From positions 868,001-932,000 of the forward strand of contig CBDCEX010000017.1 in NCBI GenBank assembly GCA_965216025.1: 64,000 nucleotides of DNA, given 5' to 3'. Positions 34,177-43,079 of the stretch are shown in pieces. A model generated the notes under the pieces. It was not told the origin of the DNA, did not search any database, and was given only the letters and a program-made list of their open reading frames with translations. The position numbers and the translations under genes were made by a program. Numbering within the stretch: the first letter of the stretch is position 1; every line of letters starts with the position of its first letter. Origin of the DNA: JADFQT01 sp965216025 (lineage in GTDB: Bacteria; Chloroflexota; Dehalococcoidia; Lucifugimonadales; UBA3495).

Positions 34177-35097
34177 CTACACCTCCAGGTGAATGTCGCC
34201 GCTTTGGCCCCCGCTCTTGCGGACCAATCGTATGTCGCCAATAGTCATGGCCCGGTCCACGCCCTTACACATGTCGTACACGGTCAGAGCGGCGACCGAG
34301 ACAGCGGTCAGCGCCTCCATCTCCACGCCGGTCTTGGCTGAGGTGCGGGCCAAGGCGGAGATTTTAACCCGGTTCTGGCCGGGCTCCAACTCCAGCTCCA
34401 CGTCCAACTTGTCCAGCGGCAGCGGGTGGCACAAGGGGATCAATTCAGAGGTGCGTTTGCCCCCCATGATGCCGGCCAGCTGGGCAATGGTGAGAACATC
34501 CCCTTTCTTGATCAGACTATCCTGAATCAGCCTTAGGGTATCGGGCTGCATCGACACGTATCCCCAGGCCACCGCCTCCCGGTCGGTAACCGGTTTCCAA
34601 CCCACGTCTACCATTTCAACCCGGCCCTGCTGATCCAGGTGGGTTAATGAAGGCGCTGCTTCCGTCGCATCTTCCGCCGCTTTTGTACCTAAGAAGTGGG
34701 TCAGGTCAGGTCGAACTTCGGTGACACCGGCTTCGAATCCGGCCAGTTGGTTTACGTATTCATTACCAGGAATGCTGGCGTGCCCCTTGACCCATTCCCA
34801 TCGAATTTGGTGTTCTTCAGCCAGAGCATCCAGCCTTTGCCAGAGATCTAGATTCGCATTGCGCCGCCAGCCCAGGGTCATGGTCTTCACCAGGTACTCG
34901 CTGTCGCTATACAGGGTGACCTCGGAGTCTTTGGGTAGTGACTCCATGGAATTGATCGCGGCACTCAACTCCATCCGGTTGCTGGTCGTGTCCTCGGCCT
35001 TCCCAGACATGGCTCGACGCTCTCCCGGCGCCAGGATCAACGCCGCCCAGCCACCAACCCGTGCTCTACAGGCTCCATCGGTATAGATGTCAATCAT
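34177..35097 (-). CDS. rnhA-moaC: RNase HI-MoaC fusion protein
   Basis: Residues 1-125 are an RNase HI domain, which cuts RNA in RNA-DNA hybrids: TDGAC (D7), RMEL (E43), YSDSEY (D65) and WVKGHA (H106) are present, but the fourth acidic position is N116. Residues of about 150-306 are MoaC, which makes cyclic pyranopterin monophosphate in molybdenum cofactor synthesis: MVDV, GGKRTSELIPLCHPL and TGVEMEALTAVSVAALTVYDMCK are all intact. The ATG at 35097 fits the exact RNase H start (MIDIYTDG); no strong ribosome site is seen. It follows moaA by 50 bp on the same strand, so MoaC is in its expected operon. Confidence 0.92.
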   Translation of the reverse strand: MIDIYTDGACRARVGGWAALILAPGERRAMSGKAEDTTSNRMELSAAINSMESLPKDSEVTLYSDSEYLVKTMTLGWRRNANLDLWQRLDALAEEHQIRWEWVKGHASIPGNEYVNQLAGFEAGVTEVRPDLTHFLGTKAAEDATEAAPSLTHLDQQGRVEMVDVGWKPVTDREAVAWGYVSMQPDTLRLIQDSLIKKGDVLTIAQLAGIMGGKRTSELIPLCHPLPLDKLDVELELEPGQNRVKISALARTSAKTGVEMEALTAVSVAALTVYDMCKGVDRAMTIGDIRLVRKSGGQSGDIHLEV

Positions 35098-35147
35098 AAT
35101 AATTTGGCATAATAATTCTGCCCGGCTATGATTGCCCGGCAAGCCCG

Positions 35148-36173
35148 TCAGCCGCCGATCTGGTACATTTCCACTTTGGGAGCCGAGTTCTGCAGCGTCG
35201 CCAGCTCGGTGCGCTCCTCCGAATATCGGTCCACCCGCTGTCCCCAAGTTTGGGCAATCAAATCCTTCAGGTCCTGGTCGCTGGCTCCATCCCGCAGCGG
35301 ATCCCGCAGGCCGAGCCCAGTGCTGGCGAAAAGACAGGTATAAAGGGAGCCATCGGTGGACAAACGAGCGCGGGAACAATCGCCGCAGAAGGGCTGGGTG
35401 ACCGATGCTATGACGCCAATTTCTCCCTGCCCGTCGCGGTACCGATACCTTCTGGCCACTTCGCCCTGGTAATTGGGTTCCACGGCTTCCAATGGCATCT
35501 CGGCGTCAATACGCTGTACTATCTCATCCGCCGGCACTACCTGGTCCCATCTCCAACCATTCCGGTTTCCCACGTCCATGTATTCTATGAAGCGCACTAT
35601 GTGGCCGCTTCCTTTGAAACGGCGGGCTAGGTCGACCAGCGTATGGTCGTTGACGCCCTTTTGGACTACCGAGTTGATCTTGATGGGAGCCAGCCCCGCC
35701 GAGATGGCGGCTTCAATACCTTGCAGCACCTTCTCAGTGCCGAAGCCGCGTCCATTCATTTGCTGGAAGATATCCTCGTCCAGGGTGTCCAAACTCACCG
35801 TGATCCGCTGCAGCCCGGCGTCCTTTAACCGCCGGGCCTGCTGAGCCAGCAGAAAGCCGTTGGTGGTCAGGGTGATGTCCACGGCGGGATCGTTAGTCGA
35901 TGGCAGACCGGAAAGCTGGGCGATCAGCAGGTGCAGGTCGGTGCGCAGCAGAGGCTCGCCGCCGGTAATGCGCAGCTTGTTGACGCCCAGCGCTACAAAA
36001 ACGCGGGCTATTCGGGTAATCTCCTCAAAGCTGAGGATCTGCGCTTTGGGCAGGAACTGGTAGCGCTCGCCAAATACTTCGGCGGGCATGCAGTAGGGAC
36101 ACCGGAAGTTGCACCGGTCGGTGACGGATATCCGAAGGTCCTTCAAGGGACGGTTAAATTTGTCTGTTATCAT
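35148..36173 (-). CDS. moaA: GTP 3',8-cyclase MoaA
   Basis: MoaA is the radical-SAM enzyme that, with MoaC, converts GTP to the first pterin intermediate of molybdenum cofactor. The 341 residues include CNFRCPYC (SAM cluster), RITGGEPLLR, and the C-terminal second cluster in CGDCSRARLSTDGSLYTC. The chain ends in the conserved Gly-Gly. Its length and start (MITDKFNRPLKDLRISVTDRC) match the family. The RNase HI-MoaC fusion follows directly. Confidence 0.97.
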   Translation of the reverse strand: MITDKFNRPLKDLRISVTDRCNFRCPYCMPAEVFGERYQFLPKAQILSFEEITRIARVFVALGVNKLRITGGEPLLRTDLHLLIAQLSGLPSTNDPAVDITLTTNGFLLAQQARRLKDAGLQRITVSLDTLDEDIFQQMNGRGFGTEKVLQGIEAAISAGLAPIKINSVVQKGVNDHTLVDLARRFKGSGHIVRFIEYMDVGNRNGWRWDQVVPADEIVQRIDAEMPLEAVEPNYQGEVARRYRYRDGQGEIGVIASVTQPFCGDCSRARLSTDGSLYTCLFASTGLGLRDPLRDGASDQDLKDLIAQTWGQRVDRYSEERTELATLQNSAPKVEMYQIGG

Positions 36174-36245
36174 CTATTGGCAGTTTCCGGCGTGGTTCCA
36201 AGTTTGCCCCTTCTCCCAGCAAGGGGACCGGCAAGCGGCCTGGGC

Positions 36246-36956
36246 TCAGTCCGCTGGAAGGGAGCCGATCTTCCAAAGGACTCGTGCCGCCTTCCCCGCA
36301 GCGTAGGAACGATGGCTGATGCGATTTTTCTCTTCCAGGGCTATCTGGGCCATGGTCCGCTCGAAGGAAGGTAAATAGAAAACGGGGTCGTAGCCAAATC
36401 CCTCATCACCCTGGGGTTCATATTGTATCATCCCAGCCACGGAGCCCACCACTGAAGCCAGCTGACCCGGCTTGTCCTGCTGAATGGTGAAGCTATAGGG
36501 AATGTCCGTGTTCATGATCGTGGCCGGTGAGCGGGCTATGGCGATGACACAGCGGAATCGGGCGGTTCGCTGCGGCCAGGGCACATCGGCCAGGTTGTTC
36601 AGCAGCAGAGAGACCCTCTCGCGGTCGGAAGCCGGTGGGTCGGAAGCCGGTGGGTCGGAAGACGCCGCGTCGCCGCCGTAACGCGCCGAGTGGATCCCGG
36701 GCTCCCCTCCCAGGGCGTCAACCTCCAGGCCAGAGTCGTCGGACAGGGTCAGCAGCCCGCTGAGGGCAGCGTAGGTGTTGGCCTTCAGCCAGGCGTTCTC
36801 AAGAAAGGTTTGGCCCGTTTCCTCCACCTCTGTGGCAATTCCCAGATCGTCCAGGGAGAGCAGCTGGAAGGGAAGCTCCCGGAACAGATGCTGGTATTCG
36901 CGCATCTTTCCTGAGTTACGGGTAGCTATCAGCAGCTTGGGCCGGATTAAGGCCAT
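36246..36956 (-). CDS. rdgB: XTP/dITP pyrophosphatase (HAM1/RdgB family)
   Basis: This enzyme hydrolyses non-canonical purine nucleoside triphosphates. Seen are LLIATRNSGKMREY at the N-terminus, SDDSGLEVDALGGEPGIHSARYGG, GDEGFGYDPVFYLP and a C-terminal SHR. The ATG at 36956 follows AGGAGGACC and gives 236 residues. A small in-frame duplication gives ASDPPASDPPASD in a loop after the active-site motif; this insert is unusual but probably harmless. It lies upstream of moaA on the same strand. Confidence 0.95.
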   Translation of the reverse strand: MALIRPKLLIATRNSGKMREYQHLFRELPFQLLSLDDLGIATEVEETGQTFLENAWLKANTYAALSGLLTLSDDSGLEVDALGGEPGIHSARYGGDAASSDPPASDPPASDRERVSLLLNNLADVPWPQRTARFRCVIAIARSPATIMNTDIPYSFTIQQDKPGQLASVVGSVAGMIQYEPQGDEGFGYDPVFYLPSFERTMAQIALEEKNRISHRSYAAGKAARVLWKIGSLPAD

Positions 36957-37029
36957 GGTCCTCCTGCGCCGAACTTGGTATAAGCATAAATATTGTCGCT
37001 TCTCTACACAGCTTAGCATGAAGAAGGTT

Positions 37030-37066
37030 GTCATTCCGAGCGGAACGTAGTGGTGGCGAGGAATCT
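37030..37066. repeat. Short dispersed intergenic repeat (GTCATTCCGAGCG type)
   Basis: The sequence GTCATTCCGAGCGGAACGTAG running into GCGAGGAATCTAG has the form of a common dispersed repeat in which CATTCC and GGAATC are the inverted arms. The IS701-type element is inserted at its end. Confidence 0.4.
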
Positions 37067-37068
37067 AG

Positions 37069-38526
37069 TATTACAACGTCAGTTCAGGGAGGGATGTGGG
37101 GTGATGCCCGCATGGCGGCGCGGCGCTTGGCATGGGAGCGTTTGGCCCGTTCGTTACTGTCCTGCGTATCCTCAAGCCACCGCAGCAACTCGGTTGGCCC
37201 GAACCGTTCCCGGGGCAGCATTTCCCGCACCACCCGGTAGACCTGCGGCCTCGTGATCCGGGGCATCTTTTCCCCCCCAAGCCTGTTGCAGGCTCAGCAG
37301 AAAAGCTCCGCCCAGCAGGCACAGGGCCACGTGGTGATGCCAGCCAGCCCAGGTGCGGGTCTCGTACTCGTCCAGGCCTACGTCGCTTTTCTCCGTCTCA
37401 AACTCCGTTTCTATACGCCAACGGGAGCCTCCCACGTATGCCAGGGTCTCCAACGGGGTATCCTCCGGAGCATTGGACAGGTAGTAGCGGGGTTCGCTGC
37501 CGTCCCGGTTCCGGCGGTAGACGGCCCAGTGGATTTCGCCGGGCTTGCGCCTGCTGGTCGGTCGCACCCTCTGGGCGCTGAAAAGGTAGCTGCGTGGCCC
37601 CTGGCTTCCCTCGGCCACCGTAATCTCACGCCAGGCCTCCTCCGGCAACTCGTCGCTGCGCTGCTCCATGGTCCGGCGCTGACCGTCTCGCAGCCTGGGT
37701 TTGCGGGGACGCCCGAATCCCTGATACTCCGCACTGGTCCAGGCAGGCTCCGGCGGCCACACCGTAAAGCCGGACGGAACGTCCAGCACGTACCACATCC
37801 CCAAGGCCGCCAGGCCCTCCCGGAAGGACGGCGACATCCCGAAGGCGTCGTCCGCCGCGACCCATCCAGCCTTCAGGTGGCCCCGCTCCTGTGCCCGCCC
37901 CACCATCTCCAAGGCCAACTCCGTCTTGGACCGGTAGCCCTGCCTATCCTCCGGCACACCCGCCGCCTCACACCGGTCTTTGTCCGAGGTCCAACTCTCG
38001 GGCAGATACAGCCCCTTGTCCACCAATGCCCGTCCCAACGGGCTGACATAGGCCAGGAACATCCCCGCCTGGCAGTTGGCCACCTTCCCCAGCCTCCCGC
38101 AGTACTGCCGGGCCACTCCCAGCGACTTCCTCCCCTGCTTGGGAAAGTCGCTGCCGTCCAGCACCCACACCCCTTCCGGATGCTCCAGCCGGGTTCCCAG
38201 GTACTCCTGCAGCCGTCCTATAATCACCTCATCGTCCCAGGGAGAATCGGTGAGAAACCGCTGCATCCCTCGGGCTGACCCCGGAACCGTCTCCGACAGG
38301 TTCTCAGCGTTGCGCCGCTCCCCAGACTGTACCAGCAGGGCCTGGAGATAATGACCGCTGTGCTCCCGCGTCTCCCGGCGGCCAAACAGCGGCGCGAAGT
38401 AAGCGTGAAAATCCCGAAATGACCCGTACACCTGCTCGAAAGCTGCCGCATCCACATCCCCACCTCACCTGCCTATTCCCTCTCCAGCTACACAGTCATC
38501 CTATCAAACTAACTGACGTTGTAATA
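37069..38526 (-). mobile_element. IS701-type insertion sequence
   Basis: The ends are perfect 16-bp inverted repeats TATTACAACGTCAGTT (37069-37084 and 38511-38526). CTAG precedes the left end (37065-37068). At the right end only CTA is seen before the IS630 copy, and the missing G follows that copy at 39761, so the 4-bp duplication CTAG is complete if the IS630 is removed. The transposase frame is broken by one base. Confidence 0.88.
37084..38455 (-). pseudogene. IS701-type transposase, frameshifted near the C-terminus
   Basis: The N-terminal frame (427 codons in all) carries the DDE words VWVLDGSDFPKQGRKSLGVARQYCG, AGWVAADDAFG and SRWRIETEFETEKSDVGLDEYE. After LLSLQQAWGG it runs out of family sequence. 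The proper C-terminus (KMPRITRPQVYRVVREMLPRE, ending at 37084) continues in another frame. The switch occurs at a run of seven C followed by TTTT reversed (37272-37278 on plus); six bases there would restore one frame. Either a one-base insertion or programmed slippage at GGGGGGGAAAA is possible. Confidence 0.82.
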
Positions 38527-39411
38527 CTAAACCAAAGCCAAGGTGGGAACTACATTTTGCAGCGATGGCAAAGGTAGGGAAGGTGTAAAAATCAATGCAT
38601 CGGCTCGAGCTTGTAACAGGGTTCGGCAGCGATGTTTCACTTCATCCTTACGGTGAGCTAGTCCGCCGAAGAATGCATTCATCTTCTCTTGGACTTGGGC
38701 TTTTGTTCCCAGGCATTCGTTGGCCGTGACCTCTTCCCTGGCCCAGTCCCAGACGGCTTCGTCGGCATTGAAGTCTGGGCTGTAGGCCGGTAAGGCCACC
38801 AGCCTCAGCTGCAAGTCAGGGGTGGTCAAATAGCTGCGAATCGCTTCTCCTCGGTGGGCTGGCCCATTGTCCCAAATCACTACCAGAGGTCCAGGATGTT
38901 TTTCTCTTAGCTGCCGTAAAAAGGCGGTGGAGGTCTCGGCATTGCTGTTGCCGGCTATTTCCATGGCTTCCACCTCCCCAGCCTCCAAGCAAACTCCCGA
39001 GTAGTAGCAGGCCTTCTCTCCCCACCGAGGACTGGTAGAGTCCACCAGCGCCGGCTCTCCCTTGAGCACCCATTTCCCCCTCAGATCGGCATCGGCCCGA
39101 AAGTGGGCTTCGTCTACGAAGAAGATTTTGGCCCCACTCTCTTGGGCCTCCTCTCGGATTTGGCTGTACTGGAGGACGAAGGCTTTCCGCGCTTCATCCT
39201 TGGCTTTCAGGAGGCGTTTCTTGGGTCGCTTCAGCACGAAGCCCAACCGATGGAGGTAGTTCAAGCAACTGCTTCGACTCAGCCCCAGGTCAAAGCTCTG
39301 CTTGAGAAATTGCCTCACTACTTTCCAATTCCAGTTGGACAATTCAACTCCCGCCTCTCCAGGCGGATTTTGCACCGCAGACTTCAGTTGGTTCTGTTGA
39401 CCCCAGATCAA
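38527..39411 (-). CDS. IS630 transposase orfB, copy 2
   Basis: The 294-residue DDE part differs from copy 1 at only a handful of positions (for example AIRSYLTTPDLQLR for AIRSYLTTPDLHLR). The catalytic motifs FFVDEAHFRADAD, VVIWDNGPAHRG and YSPDFNADEAVWDW are intact. The stop codon again uses the flanking TA plus one host base. Confidence 0.88.
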   Translation of the reverse strand: MIWGQQNQLKSAVQNPPGEAGVELSNWNWKVVRQFLKQSFDLGLSRSSCLNYLHRLGFVLKRPKKRLLKAKDEARKAFVLQYSQIREEAQESGAKIFFVDEAHFRADADLRGKWVLKGEPALVDSTSPRWGEKACYYSGVCLEAGEVEAMEIAGNSNAETSTAFLRQLREKHPGPLVVIWDNGPAHRGEAIRSYLTTPDLQLRLVALPAYSPDFNADEAVWDWAREEVTANECLGTKAQVQEKMNAFFGGLAHRKDEVKHRCRTLLQARADALIFTPSLPLPSLQNVVPTLALV

Positions 39412-39758
39412 GACGGGGGGGAACCCCCAGTCTGTTCAAAGACCAAACCTTGGGCCCCGCCTCGGCGAAAGTTGGCCAGCCAGTTTCCAATGGTATGAGG
39501 CTCTCTGTCCAAAGCCTCAGCCACCTGGAAAGCCGACCACCCTTGGGCCAACAACCATAGCCCGTGCCATCGCTCTCGCTCTCGAGGTGTTGGCGCTCGA
39601 TACATCCTTTCCCGTAAGTCACCTACATTGAGTTGCCACTCTTCCATGAGTTGCACTATTTCCTTCATCCCTTCCACCACCGCCACTCGACTTCTTTTAC
39701 AGAATATCGCAACTCCTCTTCGGGTTCGCTTTATGTAGGTTTCACCTTAGCTTTGGTT
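38530..39758 (-). mobile_element. IS630-family insertion sequence, copy 2, nested in the IS701 target duplication
   Basis: This copy has the same length (1,229 bp) and termini as copy 1 at 26179-27407 and is flanked by TA (38528-38529 and 39759-39760). It is inserted into the TA of the CTAG target duplication at the right end of the IS701-type element, so it arrived later. Both copies keep two transposase frames joined by a run of seven C/G, which suggests recent activity. Confidence 0.93.
39408..39686 (-). CDS. IS630 transposase orfA, copy 2
   Basis: The 92-residue helix-turn-helix part overlaps orfB by 4 bp and ends after the same seven-base G run (39415-39421 on plus) as copy 1. Conservation of this run in both copies supports a functional -1 frameshift that makes the full transposase. 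Confidence 0.8.
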   Translation of the reverse strand: MAVVEGMKEIVQLMEEWQLNVGDLRERMYRAPTPRERERWHGLWLLAQGWSAFQVAEALDREPHTIGNWLANFRRGGAQGLVFEQTGGSPPS

Positions 39759-39806
39759 TAGGAGCCTGTGTTCAAAGATATCCGGGCATAGCATAATTCC
39801 CCGCGC

Positions 39807-39833
39807 GTCATTCCGGCCTGCGCCGGAATCCAG
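39807..39833. repeat. Short palindromic dispersed repeat in the gap before nuoA
   Basis: ATTCCGGC (39810-39817) and GCCGGAAT (39822-39829) form a perfect 8-bp hairpin inside GTCATTCCGGCCTGCGCCGG...CCAG, a type of small dispersed repeat found between bacterial genes. The rest of 39761-40035 has no convincing gene. Confidence 0.5.
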
Positions 39834-40035
39834 CGTCATCTACCCATCAACCAGGAAGCAGCATCTGGGCTCCGACTTTCCCCGGAGCGACGAATAAGGC
39901 CCATCGATGCTTTTGGCACAGGCTTAAGATTTATCGGCCGCTTCGGTTCCTCGATATGACAGAGCTGGTATAGAGATAGGCCCCGCGCCACCGGAGGGAT
40001 TGTGCCAAATTTCACTACCGGCGGCCGATGGGCTA

Positions 40036-40044
40036 TGTTATAAT
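40036..40044 (+). promoter_or_regulatory. Extended -10 promoter of the nuo operon
   Basis: TGTTATAAT is a perfect extended -10 (TGn followed by TATAAT), placed 36 bp before the nuoA ATG, which leaves an untranslated leader of about 30 bases. No good -35 hexamer is seen, as is common for extended -10 promoters. Confidence 0.6.
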
Positions 40045-40079
40045 CCGGAACAGTCAATTTCGGGTGCAGGCCAAGGCTT

Positions 40080-40466
40080 ATGCTAGAGGATTACCTCCGG
40101 CAATATGGGTTGATCGCCATATTCGCCGCCATCGCCCTAGTCGTCCCCACCAGCATGCTATTCATGTCGCACATGGCTTCCCGACTAGGCATTCGGCCCA
40201 GTAATCCTAGTTCGGTGAAGTCGGACACCTACGAGTGCGGTGTCCAGACCATCGGCGGCACCTGGAACCGTTTCCATTTCCGCTACTACCTGTTTGGCAT
40301 CCTGTTCGTAATCTTCGACGTGGAAGTGGTGTTCCTCTATCCCTGGGCAGCCAAATTCCACACGTTGCAGCTATTCGCGCTGGTGGAAATGGCGGTTTTT
40401 GTGGCCATTCTCCTGGTGGGATGGGCCTACGCCTGGCGTAAGGGAGACTTGGAGTGGAGCAGCTAA
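40080..40466 (+). CDS. nuoA: NADH-quinone oxidoreductase subunit A
   Basis: NuoA is a small membrane subunit near the quinone site of complex I. The 128 residues have three helices (about residues 10-32, 70-90, 97-118) and the conserved loop SDTYECGVQTIGGTWNRFHFRYYLFGILFVIFDVEVVFLYPWA. It opens the operon and lies 6 bp before nuoB. Confidence 0.96.
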   Translation: MLEDYLRQYGLIAIFAAIALVVPTSMLFMSHMASRLGIRPSNPSSVKSDTYECGVQTIGGTWNRFHFRYYLFGILFVIFDVEVVFLYPWAAKFHTLQLFALVEMAVFVAILLVGWAYAWRKGDLEWSS

Positions 40467-40472
40467 AACCCG

Positions 40473-41093
40473 ATGGTGGAGATTGCGGGCGGGAGTGAGC
40501 CCCTGCACGACCGGACTTGGGGTATTGATCGGGAAGAAGGTCAGACGGTCGCGGATCTGATCGCCGTTTCCGGCGAGCCAATGCGGGCCCCATTAATTGA
40601 GGTCCCGGACGACCTGCAGGGCAATCTGGTTGTAACTTCCATCGATGCGCTGGTCAACTGGGGGCGTAAGTCGGCATTGTGGCCCGTGTCCTTCGGCCTG
40701 GCTTGCTGCGCTTTCGAGATGATGGCCTCCGCCATGGGCCGCTTCGACTTAGCGAGGTTCGGCATGGAGGTCTTCCGGGCCTCACCGCGGCAGGCCGATT
40801 TGATGATCGTTGCCGGCACTGTCACCTGGAAGATGGCCCCGCCCATCAAGCGCATCTACGAGCAGATGGCCGACCCCAAGTGGGTAATCGCCATGGGCGT
40901 CTGCGCCACCAGCGGCGGGCCCTACTACGGCTCTTACAGCGTGGTGCCGGGAGTGGACCACATCATCCCAGTGGATGTGTACGTCCCCGGCTGCCCGCCC
41001 CGACCCGACGCGCTGCTCTATGGCATCATGGAGCTCCACGAAAAGATTAAGAAGTATCACACTCTGCGTGACAAAGGAAAAACCTCTTCCTGA
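40473..41093 (+). CDS. nuoB: NADH-quinone oxidoreductase subunit B
   Basis: NuoB binds cluster N2, the last iron-sulphur centre before quinone. The 206-residue protein has the paired Cys in FGLACCAFEMM, and further ligands in MGVCATSGG and YVPGCPPRPDAL. The N-terminus is about 40 residues longer than in many homologues. Its stop overlaps the nuoC start (TGATG). Confidence 0.97.
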   Translation: MVEIAGGSEPLHDRTWGIDREEGQTVADLIAVSGEPMRAPLIEVPDDLQGNLVVTSIDALVNWGRKSALWPVSFGLACCAFEMMASAMGRFDLARFGMEVFRASPRQADLMIVAGTVTWKMAPPIKRIYEQMADPKWVIAMGVCATSGGPYYGSYSVVPGVDHIIPVDVYVPGCPPRPDALLYGIMELHEKIKKYHTLRDKGKTSS

Positions 41094-41536
41094 TGCCGAT
41101 TTCTAATTTGGCCGGGAAAGAGTTGGCGGAACGTTTGCAGGCCGCCCTGCCCAACGTGGTTGAGGAGTGGGACGAGGCGGCGGTGTGGGTAAAGCCGGAT
41201 CACATAGCTCAGATAGCCCATTTTCTGACCGTCGAGCCCACTCTGGACTTCGACTTCCTCAATTCGATCAGCGCCGTCGATTTCGTAGAGTATTTCGAGG
41301 TCGTCTACCACCTGACCTCATTTCAGCAGCAGCATTGTGCCGTGATCAAGACCAGGGTTTACGGACGAGGAGAGGTTTCGCTGCCTTCGGTGTACAGCGT
41401 GTGGAGAGGAGCCGATTTCCAGGAGCGGGAGATCTGGGACCTGATGGGAGTGCGCTTTGAAGGGCACCCCAACATGAAGCGCATAATGCTCTGGGAAGGA
41501 TTCGAGGGTCACCCTTTGCGGAAAGACTTCCTTTAA
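41093..41536 (+). CDS. nuoC: NADH-quinone oxidoreductase subunit C
   Basis: NuoC is a peripheral-arm subunit (30-kDa type) that packs on NuoD. Recognisable words in the 147 residues are FLNSISAVDF, VYHLTSF, LPSVYSVWRGADFQEREIWDLMGVRFEGHPNMKRIML and EGHPLRKDF at the C-terminus. The ATG overlaps the nuoB stop. Confidence 0.96.
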   Translation: MPISNLAGKELAERLQAALPNVVEEWDEAAVWVKPDHIAQIAHFLTVEPTLDFDFLNSISAVDFVEYFEVVYHLTSFQQQHCAVIKTRVYGRGEVSLPSVYSVWRGADFQEREIWDLMGVRFEGHPNMKRIMLWEGFEGHPLRKDFL

Positions 41537-41968
41537 GAGGGTTTTTAAAAAGCCTGGCGCGTTGTCCGCGCCAGAATAGAGATATCGCATCCCGGTATGG
41601 CCTGATAATAGCCCCTTCTCCCATCAAGGGAGAAGGTTGGGATGAGGGTGATACCCCTCACCTCACTCCTCTCCCACAAGGGGAGAGGAAGCCGAAGCCC
41701 AAACCTGGATGACACCTTGAGCCTGGATACCTAGGAACTTTTAACACATATTCTAAGCTGGACTTTGTACAAAAGCCAGTAACCATAAACCAGTAACGAT
41801 GGAATTGGTGCGCCGCCATCTGTGGATGTCGTCTGGGGGTTTTTCAATGTCTAGGCGCGACAGCGACAGTGAAAAAGTCCCAGCCGCCCTATACGACCGC
41901 CTCACAGATACGCCCACCTACGCGGCTCGAATGTACAAAGTCCAGCTAAGGCAACTAAAGCAAAAGCC
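41537..41968. other. Gene-free gap between nuoC and nuoD with dispersed repeat
   Basis: No gene is seen. At 41612-41692 there is a repeat made of CCCCTTCTCCCATCAAGGGA-type and CCTCTCCCACAAGGGGAGAG-type hairpins, joined by TGGGATGAGGGTGATACCCC, a common intergenic repeat form. A gap of 430 bp inside a nuo operon is unusual, and a second promoter for nuoD may lie near 41750. Confidence 0.6.
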
Positions 41969-43078
41969 ATGACCATCCGTACCGAACCGATGACGGTCAA
42001 TGTGGGACCCCAGCACCCCAGTACCCACGGGGTGTTCCGGCTGCGCATTACCTTCGACGGGGAAGAGATCGTCGAGGTTGAGCCGGTACTGGGGTATCTG
42101 CACCGGGGTTCGGAAAAGCTGGCCGAGGAGCGCAACTACGTCCAGGTTATCACCCTGACCGACCGGCTGGACTACACCTCCCCCATGATCAACAACCAGG
42201 CCTACTGTCTGGCGGTGGAGAAATTGGTGGGCATAGAGCCGCCGCTCCGGGGTAAATATCTGAGGACCCTGGCGGCCGAGCTGCAACGGATCGCCAGCCA
42301 CCTGATAGCTGTTGGCTTCTTCGTCCAGGAGATGGGCGCTTTCGGCACACCTTTGATGTACACCTTTCGGAGCCGGGAGCGAATTCTAGATCTGTTCGAG
42401 ATGCTCTGCGGGGCCCGCATCACCGTCAGCTATATGAGGCCCGGCGGTGTGTTCGCCGATACTCCAACCGACTTCTGGCCGGCTTTGGAAAGGTTCATGG
42501 AAGACTTTCGCGCCGAGTTCTCTGAGCTGGAACAGCTCTTGATGGAGAACGAGATTCTGTTGGCCCGGACTCGCGGTGTCAGCCCCCTGCCGCCTAATGT
42601 GGCCATCAACTGCTCGGTTAGCGGCCCGGTCCTCCGGGCTAGCGGGGTCAACTGGGATTGGCGCAAGATGGAGCCATACGATGCCTACGACCAGGTGGAG
42701 TTCGATGTCCCCATCGGCACCAATTGGGACAACTACGACCGTTTTTGGGTCCGGATGCAGGAGGTCCGGCAGAGCATGCGGATAATCGACCAGTGCGTTG
42801 CCCAGATAGAGCCTGGGCCGGTTCGGGTGCCGGACTTGCCCCTGGTGCTGCGCGCCGAGCCCGGGGCTGAAGCCTACGGCCGGGTGGAAGCCTCCAAGGG
42901 AGAGCTGGCCTTCTACCTGGTCAGCGATGGCGGAATTGCTCCCTACCGGTGTAAAATCCGTTCTCCATCCCTGATTAACCTTACGGTAACGGAGCATCTG
43001 CTGGTCGGCTGGAAGCTGGCCGACATGATCATTTCCCTGGGCAGCGTGGACATTAACATGGGAGAAGTGGACCGTTAG
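41969..43078 (+). CDS. nuoD: NADH-quinone oxidoreductase subunit D
   Basis: NuoD (49-kDa type) forms the quinone-binding cavity with NuoB. The 369 residues include NVGPQHPSTHGVFRLRITFDGE, YLHRGSEKLAEERNY, RIASHLIAVGFF and the C-terminal SPSLINLTVTEHLLVGWKLADMI and GSVDINMGEVDR. The length matches the family. NuoH follows after 1 bp. Confidence 0.97.
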   Translation: MTIRTEPMTVNVGPQHPSTHGVFRLRITFDGEEIVEVEPVLGYLHRGSEKLAEERNYVQVITLTDRLDYTSPMINNQAYCLAVEKLVGIEPPLRGKYLRTLAAELQRIASHLIAVGFFVQEMGAFGTPLMYTFRSRERILDLFEMLCGARITVSYMRPGGVFADTPTDFWPALERFMEDFRAEFSELEQLLMENEILLARTRGVSPLPPNVAINCSVSGPVLRASGVNWDWRKMEPYDAYDQVEFDVPIGTNWDNYDRFWVRMQEVRQSMRIIDQCVAQIEPGPVRVPDLPLVLRAEPGAEAYGRVEASKGELAFYLVSDGGIAPYRCKIRSPSLINLTVTEHLLVGWKLADMIISLGSVDINMGEVDR

Positions 43079-43079
43079 C

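Noticed and set aside
37253..38278. 341-codon plus-strand open frame inside the IS701-type element
   Set aside because: It is antisense to the transposase and has no transposition-related motif.
39836..40057. 73-codon minus-strand open frame before nuoA
   Set aside because: It covers the nuo promoter region and a dispersed repeat, has no ribosome site and no family words.
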